From assembly GCA_030655135.1 (NCBI GenBank), contig JAURWC010000094.1, positions 1-33,283 of the forward strand: a stretch of 33,283 nucleotides of DNA, given 5' to 3'. The stretch's first letter is position 1, and every line of letters begins with the position of its first letter. Shown here in pieces: positions 6,695 through 13,741 of this stretch. The translations under genes were made by a program, and so were the position numbers. The DNA comes from Hyphomicrobiaceae bacterium (GTDB lineage: Bacteria; Pseudomonadota; Alphaproteobacteria; Rhizobiales; Hyphomicrobiaceae). The notes below the pieces were generated by a model that saw only the letters and a program-made list of their open reading frames with translations, did not search any database and was not told the DNA's origin.

Positions 6695-7138
6695 ATGCCC
6701 GCCCTCACCCGCCGCCTCTACCCCGAACGTCCCGACTGCTGGCACGTCTATTACGACGATGTCCATGCCGGCACGATCGCAAGGCGCGTCGGCAACCCGC
6801 ATGACACGGATCAGTGGGAATGGATCTGCGGCTTCTATCCGGGCTGCGGACCGGGGGAGTATGAGGATGCTACGGCTGCGACGTTCGAACAGGCCAGGGC
6901 GGGTTTCGAGGAGGCGTGGCAACGGCTACTGCCGAAGCGCACCGAGGCTGATTTTGAGGCGTGGCGGAATCACCAGACCTTCACCTCCTGGAAATACCGG
7001 ATGCATGATACCGGGACGAAGCTGCCGACCGAATTGGCCAGCGGCCGGTCGCACTGCTTCTGCGGCGCCGAGATCACCATCGCGAGCGTCAATCAGCACA
7101 TCCTTGCGGCCCATGTGAAGGACCCGAAATACGCATGA
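6695..7138 (+). CDS. Conserved hypothetical protein
   Basis: A 147-aa protein. The N-terminal half (CWHVYYDDVHAGTIARRVGNPHD, then WEWICGFYPG and ATFEQARAGFEEAW) is a compact alpha/beta segment seen in many Bradyrhizobium hypotheticals. The C-terminal part holds a CFC and H-x5-H arrangement (SHCFCGAEITIASVNQHILAAH), possibly a degenerate zinc site. The start at 6695 is the ATG before PALTRRLYPE; an earlier in-frame ATG adds unsupported residues. Its stop overlaps the ATG of the next gene (ATGA), so the two are translationally coupled. Function unknown. Confidence 0.75.
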   Translation: MPALTRRLYPERPDCWHVYYDDVHAGTIARRVGNPHDTDQWEWICGFYPGCGPGEYEDATAATFEQARAGFEEAWQRLLPKRTEADFEAWRNHQTFTSWKYRMHDTGTKLPTELASGRSHCFCGAEITIASVNQHILAAHVKDPKYA

Positions 7139-7398
7139 AACTCACCGCCGAACGCCCCTTCGCCAAGCCTGAAACCGCCGCCCGAAAACTGATGATGATC
7201 GCCAACGGCATCGAGGCGGTGCAGGACGGCCGGATCTTCATCGAGCTGTTGAACGGCGCGTTCCTATTCACCGAGGGCGGCACGCCGCAGGAGTATGGCG
7301 CGGGCCTTGCCTACGCGATCGACGCGGGATGGCTGTGGAAACACGAATCCGGGACCTATGTGAAGTTCACGCCGGCCGGGGCGGATCTGTTCGCATGA
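7135..7398 (+). CDS. Conserved hypothetical protein, winged-helix-like
   Basis: An 87-aa protein overlapping the previous gene by 4 bp. KPETAARKLMMIANGIEAV is followed by GRIFIELLNGAFLF, AGLAYAIDAGWLWKHESG and TYVKFTPAGADLFA. The last part, two strands after a recognition-like helix and ending in TPAGADLF, resembles the wing of small winged-helix proteins. The family is common in Bradyrhizobium, frequently next to the preceding gene type. DNA binding is possible but unproven. Confidence 0.75.
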   Translation: MKLTAERPFAKPETAARKLMMIANGIEAVQDGRIFIELLNGAFLFTEGGTPQEYGAGLAYAIDAGWLWKHESGTYVKFTPAGADLFA

Positions 7399-7642
7399 TG
7401 CCCATCATCACGAAATGTTACTTCGATAAACCGGGCACTTCTCGAATGTGACGTGCGCAATTCACGCGCGCCGAGACTCGTTTTCCGCGTCAAGCACTTT
7501 CAAAAAATGCAAGTTAGCCTTTAACGACGCACGCCTCACACTATGAAACAAGGGGTTTGCGTGAATTTGGCGAAAGTCGATTTGCTATACTCCACTCACG
7601 CGCTCAGGAAGCGTGGGCTGTTTGAAAAGTGGAGAATGCAAA

Positions 7643-7915
7643 ATGCCAACCACTTATGAGTGGGACATCGAGACGTGGGCAGATGACGAAGTGGTCGATC
7701 ATGACCACCGCGACAGGCTGCACGAGTTCGGCGGCGAGGAGCTTACCCGCGCGGTCGCAGAAGACGGCTACCGCCTGGTGCTCGTCCGGAACGATAGTGA
7801 AGGCCGCTCTTGGGCCTACGTCACCAACGGTGAGCTGGCGCCGGTCTTCTTGGACTCTTACGAGAAGCCTGTCGCCGAGGTGCCTGCCCGTTTCGTGTCC
7901 GAGTTCAATCTATAA
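7643..7915 (+). CDS. Small acidic hypothetical protein
   Basis: A 90-aa, strongly acidic protein (TYEWDIETWADDEVVDHDHRD...). It lacks a signal peptide or membrane segment. The start at 7643 is preferred over the GTG at 7613 because a GGAG site lies 8-11 bp before it. A TATACT element at about 7586-7591 could be its -10 box. The content (EDGYRLVLVRND, then RSWAYVTNGELAPVF) is strand-rich. No family recognised. A GC-rich hairpin follows. Confidence 0.65.
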   Translation: MPTTYEWDIETWADDEVVDHDHRDRLHEFGGEELTRAVAEDGYRLVLVRNDSEGRSWAYVTNGELAPVFLDSYEKPVAEVPARFVSEFNL

Positions 7916-7923
7916 CGACCGCC

Positions 7924-7951
7924 CCCCGCGCTCTACCCAGGGCGCGGGGCC
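7924..7951 (+). terminator. GC-rich hairpin, probable terminator
   Basis: CCCCGCGC and GGGCGCGGGG form a strong stem with a short loop right after the stop at 7915 and before the convergent gene ending at 7974. There is no T-tract, so efficiency is uncertain. Confidence 0.45.
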
Positions 7952-7973
7952 GCCAACCGCACACCTGATCGAT

Positions 7974-8210
7974 CTAGCTCTTGGCGGACTTCTTTTTCTT
8001 GGCTTTTTTAACGCCCTTCTCCAGCCGAACGCCCTTGAACTTTTTGGCTGATTTTTTGCCCTTGGCGGGCTTCTTCACCGCCATGAACTCACCGGACGCC
8101 TTGCTGCGTTTGGTGAAGGCCGTGGCGCCTCCCAACTTGTTTTTGATCTGCGACCGCTTCTTCACCGCGCCCTTGCGGGCCTTGTCGCCGACCGGTTTGT
8201 TCACCGCCAT
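7974..8210 (-). CDS. Small lysine-rich hypothetical protein
   Basis: A 78-aa, extremely basic protein starting MAVNKPVGDKARKGAVKKRSQ. A conserved TKRSKASGEFMAVKK block sits in the middle, and a Lys/Ala tail (KKAKKKKSAKS) recalls histone H1-like or nucleoid-associated tails. The N-terminal and SGEFM pieces are a recurrent Bradyrhizobium family, usually shorter, so the Lys-rich tail is an extension. ATG 8210 has a GAGGA site; the longer frame upstream is not supported. Nucleic-acid binding is likely from charge alone. It follows the next gene upstream (8221-8379) by 10 bp. Confidence 0.75.
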   Translation of the reverse strand: MAVNKPVGDKARKGAVKKRSQIKNKLGGATAFTKRSKASGEFMAVKKPAKGKKSAKKFKGVRLEKGVKKAKKKKSAKS

Positions 8211-8220
8211 CGTGTTCTCC

Positions 8221-8379
8221 TCAGTGCGTCTTAGTTCGTTGCCATTTTTCCAGATCAGGCGTCGTGTCGCTTGGCTTCTGCTCTTTTTCGGGATTGCCCT
8301 TCCATGGCTCATCGGTCTGACTGAGTGAGCCCTTATCGGTCTGTTGCCGGGGATCGTCTTTCGGTGTTTCCTTGCTCAT
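8221..8379 (-). CDS. Small hydrophilic hypothetical protein, 52 aa
   Basis: An ORF of 52 codons with an excellent GGAGGTG ribosome binding site. It reads MSKETPKDDPRQQTDKGSLS, then QTDEPWKGNPEKEQKPSDTT and PDLEKWQRTKTH. Composition is disordered and rich in Lys, Asp, Pro and Gln. I recall near-identical patterns (TDQPWKGNPEKEQ) in Bradyrhizobium, so I accept it as a gene. It is the first gene of a probable two-gene transcript with the Lys-rich protein 10 bp downstream. A disordered stress-type peptide is plausible; function unknown. Confidence 0.75.
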   Translation of the reverse strand: MSKETPKDDPRQQTDKGSLSQTDEPWKGNPEKEQKPSDTTPDLEKWQRTKTH

Positions 8380-8441
8380 ACGGCACCTCCTGCCGGTGAA
8401 AAGCCCGGCCGAAACATTCAGTTCCCTCGAAGGGGGCTGGG

Positions 8442-8726
8442 CTACCTCTTATCGGCATCGCTCTTTGATGAACCATCAGGAGCGGCCTGCATGTTGGCTG
8501 GAGTACCGCCCTGAGGACTGGCCGCCGTAGTACCGCCGCTACCCGTGGTGATTGGGCCCGTCGGACCCCGCGGCTGAGCTTGTTCCTTGTTTTCATCGGG
8601 TGACCAAGCGCTGCCTTTAATGGGCTGAGAGGCGCTCAATCGATTAAGGTCGGGTTCGGGTTGGGTCTGAGCCGACGACATAGAGGTGCAGCCAGCGAGG
8701 CAGAGCGCGGCGAGGAAAAGTCGCAT
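8442..8726 (-). CDS. Small lipoprotein
   Basis: A 94-aa precursor with the signal MRLFLAALCLAGC, a good lipobox (LAGC, Cys13), so it is probably lipid-anchored to a membrane after processing. The mature part is disordered and rich in Pro, Gly, Ser and Gln (SAQTQPEPDLNRLSASQP; TTGSGGTTAASPQGG). The start at 8726 has AAGGA 9 bp upstream; a competing ATG lies 9 bp further up. No functional domain. It probably acts in the envelope, but what it does cannot be read from sequence. Confidence 0.7.
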   Translation of the reverse strand: MRLFLAALCLAGCTSMSSAQTQPEPDLNRLSASQPIKGSAWSPDENKEQAQPRGPTGPITTGSGGTTAASPQGGTPANMQAAPDGSSKSDADKR

Positions 8727-9021
8727 ATCAATCATCCTTGCGGTTGACTCCCTCCAACCCGGCGGCTCGGCCTTCGTTCCAGGATAGATCGCGCGGTTCG
8801 CCACACGGCAGGCGCTCAACCTTCATCGCGTCCATTGCCGTTAGACGAAAGTCTCTCAACCGTCCTGCAATTCCGCGCCAGGACAACAATCAAAATCAAT
8901 GACTTAGGCTGACAAGTAGTGCAGGCCTGCCGCGGGGGGTGCGGTCAATCCAATTGACTTCCTGCAAAGCAGCCGATTAGCTTTGAGCTTTCTAAGATCA
9001 AATCAATTTTTGGAGGCAGAA

Positions 9022-9627
9022 ATGAACATAAGATCTCTGGCACTTTGCGTTGGGTTGTTTTTTGCAGGGTCATCCGCTTCAGCAGCTACGATCGTAAGCT
9101 ATACCCTATCCGGCTCAGCGGGAAATTGGACTTACGATTTTTCCGTCACGAACAATATTAGTGGAGGCGCCTCAATTTACTTTTTCGGCGTCAAGCTTGG
9201 CGATGTCCCGGAGTACGGCGTGTCGGGAATCCCCTCCAGTTGGGAATCGGATCAATTGTTCAATGATTCCTACGACAATTCGATCAACGGAGGCTCGACA
9301 ACGATATACAATAATACGTGGGACACTGGCGTTGATTCCGTTGGAAGGATCCAAACTGGCCAGACCCTTAGTGGTTTTAAGGTGACTGTCGATACAATCG
9401 CAGCACAATCGAGCGTTCAATGGTTTGCCTATGGTTATGGGGGGATTGCTCCCAGCGATGATGGGCATTTCGCCGACGACGGTAACCCGGGCTATGAAGG
9501 TCTAGCCTTCAATGCAGTAGCAGCCGTCCCAGAACCCTCGACCTGGGCAATGATGATTTTGGGTTTCGCCGGCATCGGTTTTGTGACCTACCGTCGTAGA
9601 AACAAGATGGCGCTCAACGCCGCGTAA
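9022..9627 (+). CDS. PEP-CTERM (PEPxxWA) sorting-domain protein 1
   Basis: A 201-aa exported protein. Residues 1-20 form a signal peptide ([21 protein letters not shown]). The middle is a beta-rich, Asn/Gly/Ser-rich domain typical of extracellular proteins. The C-terminus has the full PEP-CTERM tripartite signal: [10 protein letters not shown], a hydrophobic helix ([12 protein letters not shown]) and RRRNK. Exosortase is expected to cut at this signal and release or anchor the protein at the surface; no exosortase gene is in this window. The GGAGG site before ATG 9022 decides the start. Lower GC than its surroundings suggests foreign origin. A strong terminator follows. Confidence 0.9.
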   Translation: MNIRSLALCVGLFFAGSSASAATIVSYTLSGSAGNWTYDFSVTNNISGGASIYFFGVKLGDVPEYGVSGIPSSWESDQLFNDSYDNSINGGSTTIYNNTWDTGVDSVGRIQTGQTLSGFKVTVDTIAAQSSVQWFAYGYGGIAPSDDGHFADDGNPGYEGLAFNAVAAVPEPSTWAMMILGFAGIGFVTYRRRNKMALNAA

Positions 9628-9653
9628 TGTTTCTTTCCAAGACGGACGGAAAG

Positions 9654-9676
9654 GCCGCCTTCGGGCGGCTTTTTTT
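9654..9676 (+). terminator. Rho-independent terminator
   Basis: GCCGCC, a TTCG tetraloop, GGCGGC and seven T residues. It ends the first PEP-CTERM gene. The stretch 9677-9907 before the next gene holds no ORF I can support. Confidence 0.9.
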
Positions 9677-9907
9677 ATTTGGAGGATCGCCGCTAGTCAC
9701 TGGGTTAGATGCAGGGCAAGATGGGCCCGGTTTGTAGAGCGGCTGAAGGCGAAGAAATGATAGCCTGCGAGAGCTAGGATGGCTCGGTAGGATAACCGGC
9801 TTGAATCCGCGACCCATTGTGCGACAGTGTTCTTTGTTCTCTTTACATTATTGAGAAATCTCTATTGTTCCGCTAATTTCGACCACGGATCTTGCCTCGG
9901 GGGCAAC

Positions 9908-10990
9908 ATGAGATTTCCAGGACGTTTGGGCGCGCCGGCCATCGGGGCCGCTTTCTTCATGCTATTTGCGGAGTCTGCGGCAGCTCAGTCGGGCAGAAAC
10001 CTTTATCTAGAGATCAACAATAGCGTCGTGCAGAACATCCTGCTGAGCGTTCGCGACCAGATACGGGCCGGACGACCGGTTTCGTCCCCCGGCAGACTCG
10101 GGTTCGGCGCCGTCGCTTCGGATTTCGACAATCGCAATCCCTTTGCGGTCGGCCCCTTTGACGCCCCCTTTCGTGCGCTGGCATATGCAAAAGCTCCGGC
10201 AGCCGCACCCGCTCCGGCGTGGCTCTATGGCGCGAACCTGGCGGGTAGCGGGGATAGATCGATGACGTGGGGTATCGCTACCGATACATCGACGGTCACG
10301 GGTGCCTTCGACGTGACAAGGATCGGAATTTTCGCTGAAGGTGACGCACTGACGTTCGTCGGCAGCGGGGCGACCTCCTGGTCGCACCAGGGCGGCCTGC
10401 TCACGGTCGAGACGTCGGCGCCGGCGACCTCCGGCACGCTGGCCTATCTCAATGGCGGGTTTTCCGCCGACTTCACGAGTTTTGCCGGCTGGACCAGAAC
10501 CGCCGCGTCGATCGCTTCTTCTCCCCTTCCCATCATAGAGGCCAGCTCGCTCGGCTTCACCGGAAACGTCCAGTACCGGTTTGATTTCCCCTATTCGGTC
10601 TTTATCGAGCCTACGATTGGTGTGACGTATTCCGAAGGTTACACGGCCAATTTCGGCAGCAAAATCTCCGACATGACGGAGGTGCATGCCGGAGCGCGCG
10701 TTGGTACCGCGATGAGATGGATGGACTTCATCGTTCAGCCAACCGTCTCGGCATCCGCCTATCAGATCACCGATTCGAACGCACTTGGGTTTACCGGGCC
10801 GATCATACCCCAGAGCGTGATCGGATACCGGGCATCCAGCCGGGTAGCAGTTATCTGGACACCCAACTTTTCGTCGTACCTCGAGGTGCGTGCCAGTGGA
10901 ATGGCCGGCGGTCCGACCAAGCCGATCCCGACTTACAGCATGACCCAGACCACGGGGCTTCAAGGCGGACTTCGCTACACGTGGAATTGA
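9908..10990 (+). CDS. Outer-membrane beta-barrel protein (autotransporter-barrel-like)
   Basis: A 360-aa precursor with a signal peptide of about 27 residues (MRFPGRLGAPAIGAAFFM, then AESAAAQ). After a Pro/Ala-rich linker (AAAPAPAWLYGANLAG) the last ~230 residues show alternating polar/aromatic strands such as GFTGNVQYRFDFPYSVFIEP, EVHAGARVGTAMRWMDF and YLEVRASGMAGG. It ends GGLRYTWN, close to the aromatic C-terminus of outer-membrane barrels. This fits an autotransporter-type barrel with a short or lost passenger. ATG 9908 is preferred since upstream residues would precede the signal. It neighbours PEP-CTERM genes, so surface functions cluster here. Function of the barrel is not determinable. 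Confidence 0.7.
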   Translation: MRFPGRLGAPAIGAAFFMLFAESAAAQSGRNLYLEINNSVVQNILLSVRDQIRAGRPVSSPGRLGFGAVASDFDNRNPFAVGPFDAPFRALAYAKAPAAAPAPAWLYGANLAGSGDRSMTWGIATDTSTVTGAFDVTRIGIFAEGDALTFVGSGATSWSHQGGLLTVETSAPATSGTLAYLNGGFSADFTSFAGWTRTAASIASSPLPIIEASSLGFTGNVQYRFDFPYSVFIEPTIGVTYSEGYTANFGSKISDMTEVHAGARVGTAMRWMDFIVQPTVSASAYQITDSNALGFTGPIIPQSVIGYRASSRVAVIWTPNFSSYLEVRASGMAGGPTKPIPTYSMTQTTGLQGGLRYTWN

Positions 10991-11093
10991 CCAACCGTCG
11001 CATTCCAAAACGAAGCGGCCGATAGCCACGATCTTGAAAATCGCGGTACCGCGTGCTCTACTTGAGGTGGTTTACGATCAGAGGAAGCCGATC

Positions 11094-11378
11094 ATGTTCA
11101 GAAGACTTTTTCTCGCAAGCTCATTCATCGTGCTCGGCGCGTTCGTGATTGCCGCCGATGCGCATGCGCAAAGCATAGGGTTGCCGCCTGCCAGCAACGG
11201 CTCCGGCGTTCGCACATTGCCGAATCCCAATACGCCGCGGCCCTCGGTCCAGACCCAAACCTACACGGTGCCCGGCAGCACCCTCCCGAACGCCCTAGGT
11301 GGTGGTCCGCGCCAGCCGCAATCTGATTTTGGGCGTCACGGACCCTATGTCGGAATGAAGTGGGTGGGGAATCAGTAA
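11094..11378 (+). CDS. Small secreted Pro/Gly-rich protein
   Basis: A 94-aa precursor. The signal peptide is MFRRLFLASSFIVLGAFVI...ADAHAQ, with the cleavage site near residue 26. The mature protein is Pro, Asn and Gln-rich (LPNPNTPRPSVQTQTY; NALGGGPRQPQSDFGRHG) and ends in YVGMKWVGNQ. No domain recognised. ATG 11094 has a GAGGAAG site and begins the signal peptide; an earlier in-frame start would precede it. It lies 103 bp after the barrel gene and could share its transcript. Probably periplasmic or surface-attached. Confidence 0.7.
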   Translation: MFRRLFLASSFIVLGAFVIAADAHAQSIGLPPASNGSGVRTLPNPNTPRPSVQTQTYTVPGSTLPNALGGGPRQPQSDFGRHGPYVGMKWVGNQ

Positions 11379-11403
11379 AAGGCCCCGTCACTGGAGCCTT
11401 TTT
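11378..11403 (+). terminator. Imperfect hairpin terminator
   Basis: AAAAGGC (11378-11384) pairs with GCCTTTT (11397-11403), with further CC/GG pairing in between and a T-rich end. It lies directly behind the gene at 11094. Confidence 0.6.
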
Positions 11404-11407
11404 GTCG

Positions 11408-11503
11408 CTTCCACGAGGTGTCTGGGCGGTGATGCTCGGCTTTGCCGGTGTCGGCTTTATGGCCTACCGTCGGCGCATCCAGAGCGCTGCGCTCGCCGCC
11501 TGA
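11408..11503 (+). pseudogene. Truncated PEP-CTERM tail (remnant)
   Basis: This frame reads GVWAVMLGFAGVGFMAYRRR and then a short tail ending SAALAA before TGA 11501-11503. It is the hydrophobic helix and basic anchor of a PEP-CTERM signal without the PEP motif and without any upstream body. A perfect terminator follows at 11527, as expected behind the 3' end of an intact gene. It is best read as the 3' stump left by a deletion of a third PEP-CTERM gene. Confidence 0.7.
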
Positions 11504-11526
11504 TCAAATCTAAATTCGAGAGATAC

Positions 11527-11550
11527 AGAGACCGCCTTCGGGCGGTCTCT
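11527..11550 (+). terminator. Rho-independent terminator
   Basis: AGAGACCGCC, a TTCG loop, then GGCGGTCTCT, followed by TTGCTTG: a perfect 10-bp stem. It ends the PEP-CTERM remnant. Confidence 0.85.
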
Positions 11551-11598
11551 TTGCTTGCATTCATCAATCGGTAAGTCCCCGAGCCCAAAACTAGGTGC

Positions 11599-11808
11599 AT
11601 GGATGAGAACCAACGAGAGCTTCGCAGGGCTCAGATTGCTGAGCTGCAAATCGCGTTGGAAGCCGCGCTCAAGGAACTCGATGAGCTGGATAAGCGCGTA
11701 GCAGCGAGGCCGAACGTCGATGCCGCGAGTTCCGAACAGAGCAATCGCCTAGCCGATCAGGTTGCACTCGGAATGACCAAGGCGGGCGTCCTGTCACACA
11801 AGCCTTGA
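11599..11808 (+). CDS. Small coiled-coil protein
   Basis: A 69-aa, charged protein. Residues 1-35 (MDENQRELRRAQIAELQIAL and EAALKELDELDKRVAAR) form a heptad-like helix; the tail is polar (SSEQSNRLADQVALGMTKAG). No signal peptide. The ATG at 11599 has only a weak AGGT upstream. A hairpin terminator follows at 11940. Probably a cytosolic oligomeric helix; function unknown. Confidence 0.6.
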   Translation: MDENQRELRRAQIAELQIALEAALKELDELDKRVAARPNVDAASSEQSNRLADQVALGMTKAGVLSHKP

Positions 11809-11939
11809 GTACAGTTCCAGAATTAACCCGCGGTCCCGACGTTCAGCTTAACAAGCGAGTTTCGTTGCGAAGCCGCTGGGACGATCTAGGGTTGGCTCAC
11901 CGGACAATTTGTCCCCAAGCGTCCGGGCCCACACCAGCG

Positions 11940-11980
11940 AAGCCGTCAAGCGATCATGTTCCGCTTGGCGGCTTTGTTTT
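11940..11980 (+). terminator. Rho-independent terminator
   Basis: AAGCCGTCAAGCG (11940-11952) pairs with CGCTTGGCGGCTT (11962-11974) apart from a single T/G pair, followed by TGTTTT. It serves the small coiled-coil gene upstream. Confidence 0.75.
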
Positions 11981-12028
11981 AGATGCGGGCAGCACCAACA
12001 AGTCAGTGGCTCAATGCGCCAAACCTGG

Positions 12029-12115
12029 ATGAAAGTGAACTATCTAATCGCGATCAGCTTCGCGACTCTTGGATGGCTCTACTTCATCGGCTGGATCGTT
12101 ATGAAGCTTTTTTAG
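12029..12115 (+). CDS. Small membrane peptide, 28 aa
   Basis: Sequence MKVNYLIAISFATLGWLYFI followed by GWIVMKLF: a single hydrophobic span with a short basic start, typical of tiny membrane proteins. The ribosome binding site is weak, and the frame is also open from an ATG at 12014 (MRQTW...). A closely similar peptide type is known to me from Bradyrhizobium. Its stop overlaps the stop of the convergent gene at 12112-12228. Function unknown. Confidence 0.5.
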   Translation: MKVNYLIAISFATLGWLYFIGWIVMKLF

Positions 12116-12228
12116 TCCACCTGCCGTCGCGACGGGATCATCAGGTAGGCCATCAGCAAAAGGCTCGGGCCCCAGATGACCCCCGCCCAAAACAGAACGT
12201 CCATCGTATCCATGCTCGTCCCCGTCAT
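12112..12228 (-). CDS. Small membrane protein, 38 aa
   Basis: An ORF of 38 codons. MTGTSMDTMDVLFWAGVIWG is followed by PSLLLMAYLMIPSRRQVD: one membrane span of about 20 residues with a basic cytoplasmic end (SRRQ). The stop codon overlaps that of the convergent 28-aa gene. Coding pattern and the conserved-looking DVLFWAGVIWGP core argue that it is real. ATG 12228 is used; an internal ATG six codons later (MDTMD) is equally possible. Function unknown. Confidence 0.55.
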   Translation of the reverse strand: MTGTSMDTMDVLFWAGVIWGPSLLLMAYLMIPSRRQVD

Positions 12229-12465
12229 TGATCGATGACGAAGAGTGCCGCGATTCTCTCAATTGCGAAGTGAAAGCTGTTGTGCAACGCAACCTGACGG
12301 AGCGGCGCGCCCGCGGCGGCGGCGGTCCACTTGGTCGCCGCCATCGCCTCATCTGCCCTGTGAATAGCAGGAACAAGCGCGCATCTTTCCCCCGAGCACG
12401 CACCGAGGGTGTCATGGTGCATTCGACCCCGGCATCTACGGGAGCAACGATTTAAGGCCGCATCC

Positions 12466-13158
12466 ATGGCGTTCTCGGCGCTGATACAGCATCGCATTAA
12501 ATTATTTCAAGAGTTTCGAGCCGGCTTGCTCGGCTTGAAAAAAGACGACCTTACCTATCAGGTCTTGTCTGAGTACCGGAATGGCCCTGGGCTGAAAATG
12601 CTGGCCGGTATGGCCGCCGGTACTAACAATCAAATCGGACAATTTCTGGAATCTCTGAGGGGCATCGATGATGTCGATGTACTCGACTCGGCGCGCGACG
12701 AATTGGTCAAGATTGTCGATGACTGCATCGTCGGAATGACCGGCCAGGGTGAAGTCCGCTCTGTATTTGGTGATCTCATCTTGAAGGTCAAAGACGCGAA
12801 GCTCTCCACATTACTCAGGGAGTTCAACGCCGCGAAAGATGGCCAACCCAATATTGCCGTGATCGGTCTGCGCACCATCCTATGTTTGATTATTCGGGAA
12901 AGGGCGAAAGTTGTGGATGCCGCCAATCCTTTGGCAATCCGCCAAGATCTGGCGCTGCAGCCGATGCTCGACGATGCCATAGGATCGAAGATATTTCCGG
13001 AGGGAGAGTCAAAATTATTGGACGCTTTTCGTCGGCGCGGCCTAAAAGAGAGTTCTGACAATGTCGTTCACAAGCCTGGCGACAATATGCTCGTTTCAAA
13101 AGACGATCTATCTGCTGCGGTTGATCTTTTGAACAAGCTGCTCCCAACGCTGACTTAG
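12466..13158 (+). CDS. Hypothetical helical protein, first gene of an unknown pair
   Basis: A 230-aa, almost all-helical cytoplasmic protein. No family recognised. The N-terminus (ALIQHRIKLFQEFRAGLLGL) is amphipathic. The central part (LREFNAAKDGQPNIAVIGLRTILCLIIRERAKVVDA) looks like a bundle core. The C-terminus ends KESSDNVVHKPGDNMLVSKDDLSAAVDLLNKLLP, with an isolated conserved-looking DNxxH. ATG 12466 is chosen; an upstream in-frame ATG adds residues with no coding character. The following gene starts 61 bp on with a good ribosome binding site, so both are likely co-transcribed. A convergent DUF3800 gene lies beyond. A defence or toxin role is only a guess from context. Confidence 0.7.
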   Translation: MAFSALIQHRIKLFQEFRAGLLGLKKDDLTYQVLSEYRNGPGLKMLAGMAAGTNNQIGQFLESLRGIDDVDVLDSARDELVKIVDDCIVGMTGQGEVRSVFGDLILKVKDAKLSTLLREFNAAKDGQPNIAVIGLRTILCLIIRERAKVVDAANPLAIRQDLALQPMLDDAIGSKIFPEGESKLLDAFRRRGLKESSDNVVHKPGDNMLVSKDDLSAAVDLLNKLLPTLT

Positions 13159-13219
13159 ATCCGAGTCAAGAAGCCCCCCATCTGCACGCCCTGACTTTTA
13201 CAACGCGGGAGGACCCAGT

Positions 13220-13654
13220 ATGGATAGGGACAAGTTTGCGACGAAAGGGCACGCCTACAGGCACGACGATCTGACGATTTATGAAAGCAACATTCACCCG
13301 AATTACCAGGTTGAATTTAGCGCTTCGGAAGTCTCGTCTACGGGCAGAATGGTAATATTTAAGCTCCGCCCAAAGTCGAGTGGCGGTCCGCGGTTTGAAG
13401 GCCGGTGGGACAATAAGCAGGAAGAGCTCGATGTGGACGCCTTTGAGGCAACGGACGAAGAAATCAGACAGTTTAAAGCTGAAGCATGCGGGTACGCCGG
13501 ACATCACAATGGCAAGGCAAAGTTTGGATCATCGGTGCGCACCTACACCGTAAAGATCGTGTGGCCTGGACAGGGTACGATTTTTGAAGGCGAGGTAAAC
13601 TTCAAGGTTCATCGCCGGCTACCAGCCGGTACGGGCCAATTCCGTATCAACTGA
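13220..13654 (+). CDS. Hypothetical protein, second gene of the pair
   Basis: A 144-aa protein of mixed charge and strand-rich profile (DDLTIYESNIHPNYQVEFSA; TGRMVIFKLRP; TYTVKIVWPGQGTIFEGEV). The last third could form a beta-sandwich. There is no signal peptide, membrane span or catalytic motif. GGGAGGA sits 6-12 bp before ATG 13220. It follows the 230-aa gene by 61 bp on the same strand, so the two may act together. I do not recognise a family. Confidence 0.7.
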   Translation: MDRDKFATKGHAYRHDDLTIYESNIHPNYQVEFSASEVSSTGRMVIFKLRPKSSGGPRFEGRWDNKQEELDVDAFEATDEEIRQFKAEACGYAGHHNGKAKFGSSVRTYTVKIVWPGQGTIFEGEVNFKVHRRLPAGTGQFRIN

Positions 13655-13741
13655 GCTGTGCCTGTCCACCGGCTTCATGGCGTCGTGTCTCGCCAAGCGC
13701 CATTCTCCTTTTTCAGCAGCGTAGTGCAAAGAGAGAGGCGG

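Noticed and set aside
10007-11029. Minus-strand ORF of 340 codons
   Set aside because: It is the antisense of the beta-barrel gene, which has a signal peptide, barrel strands and sensible context; the minus frame is rich in Arg and Gly with no motif.
11902-11914. GGACAATTTGTCC palindrome as operator
   Set aside because: Single occurrence, not placed before a supported gene start; short palindromes of this size occur by chance in this length.
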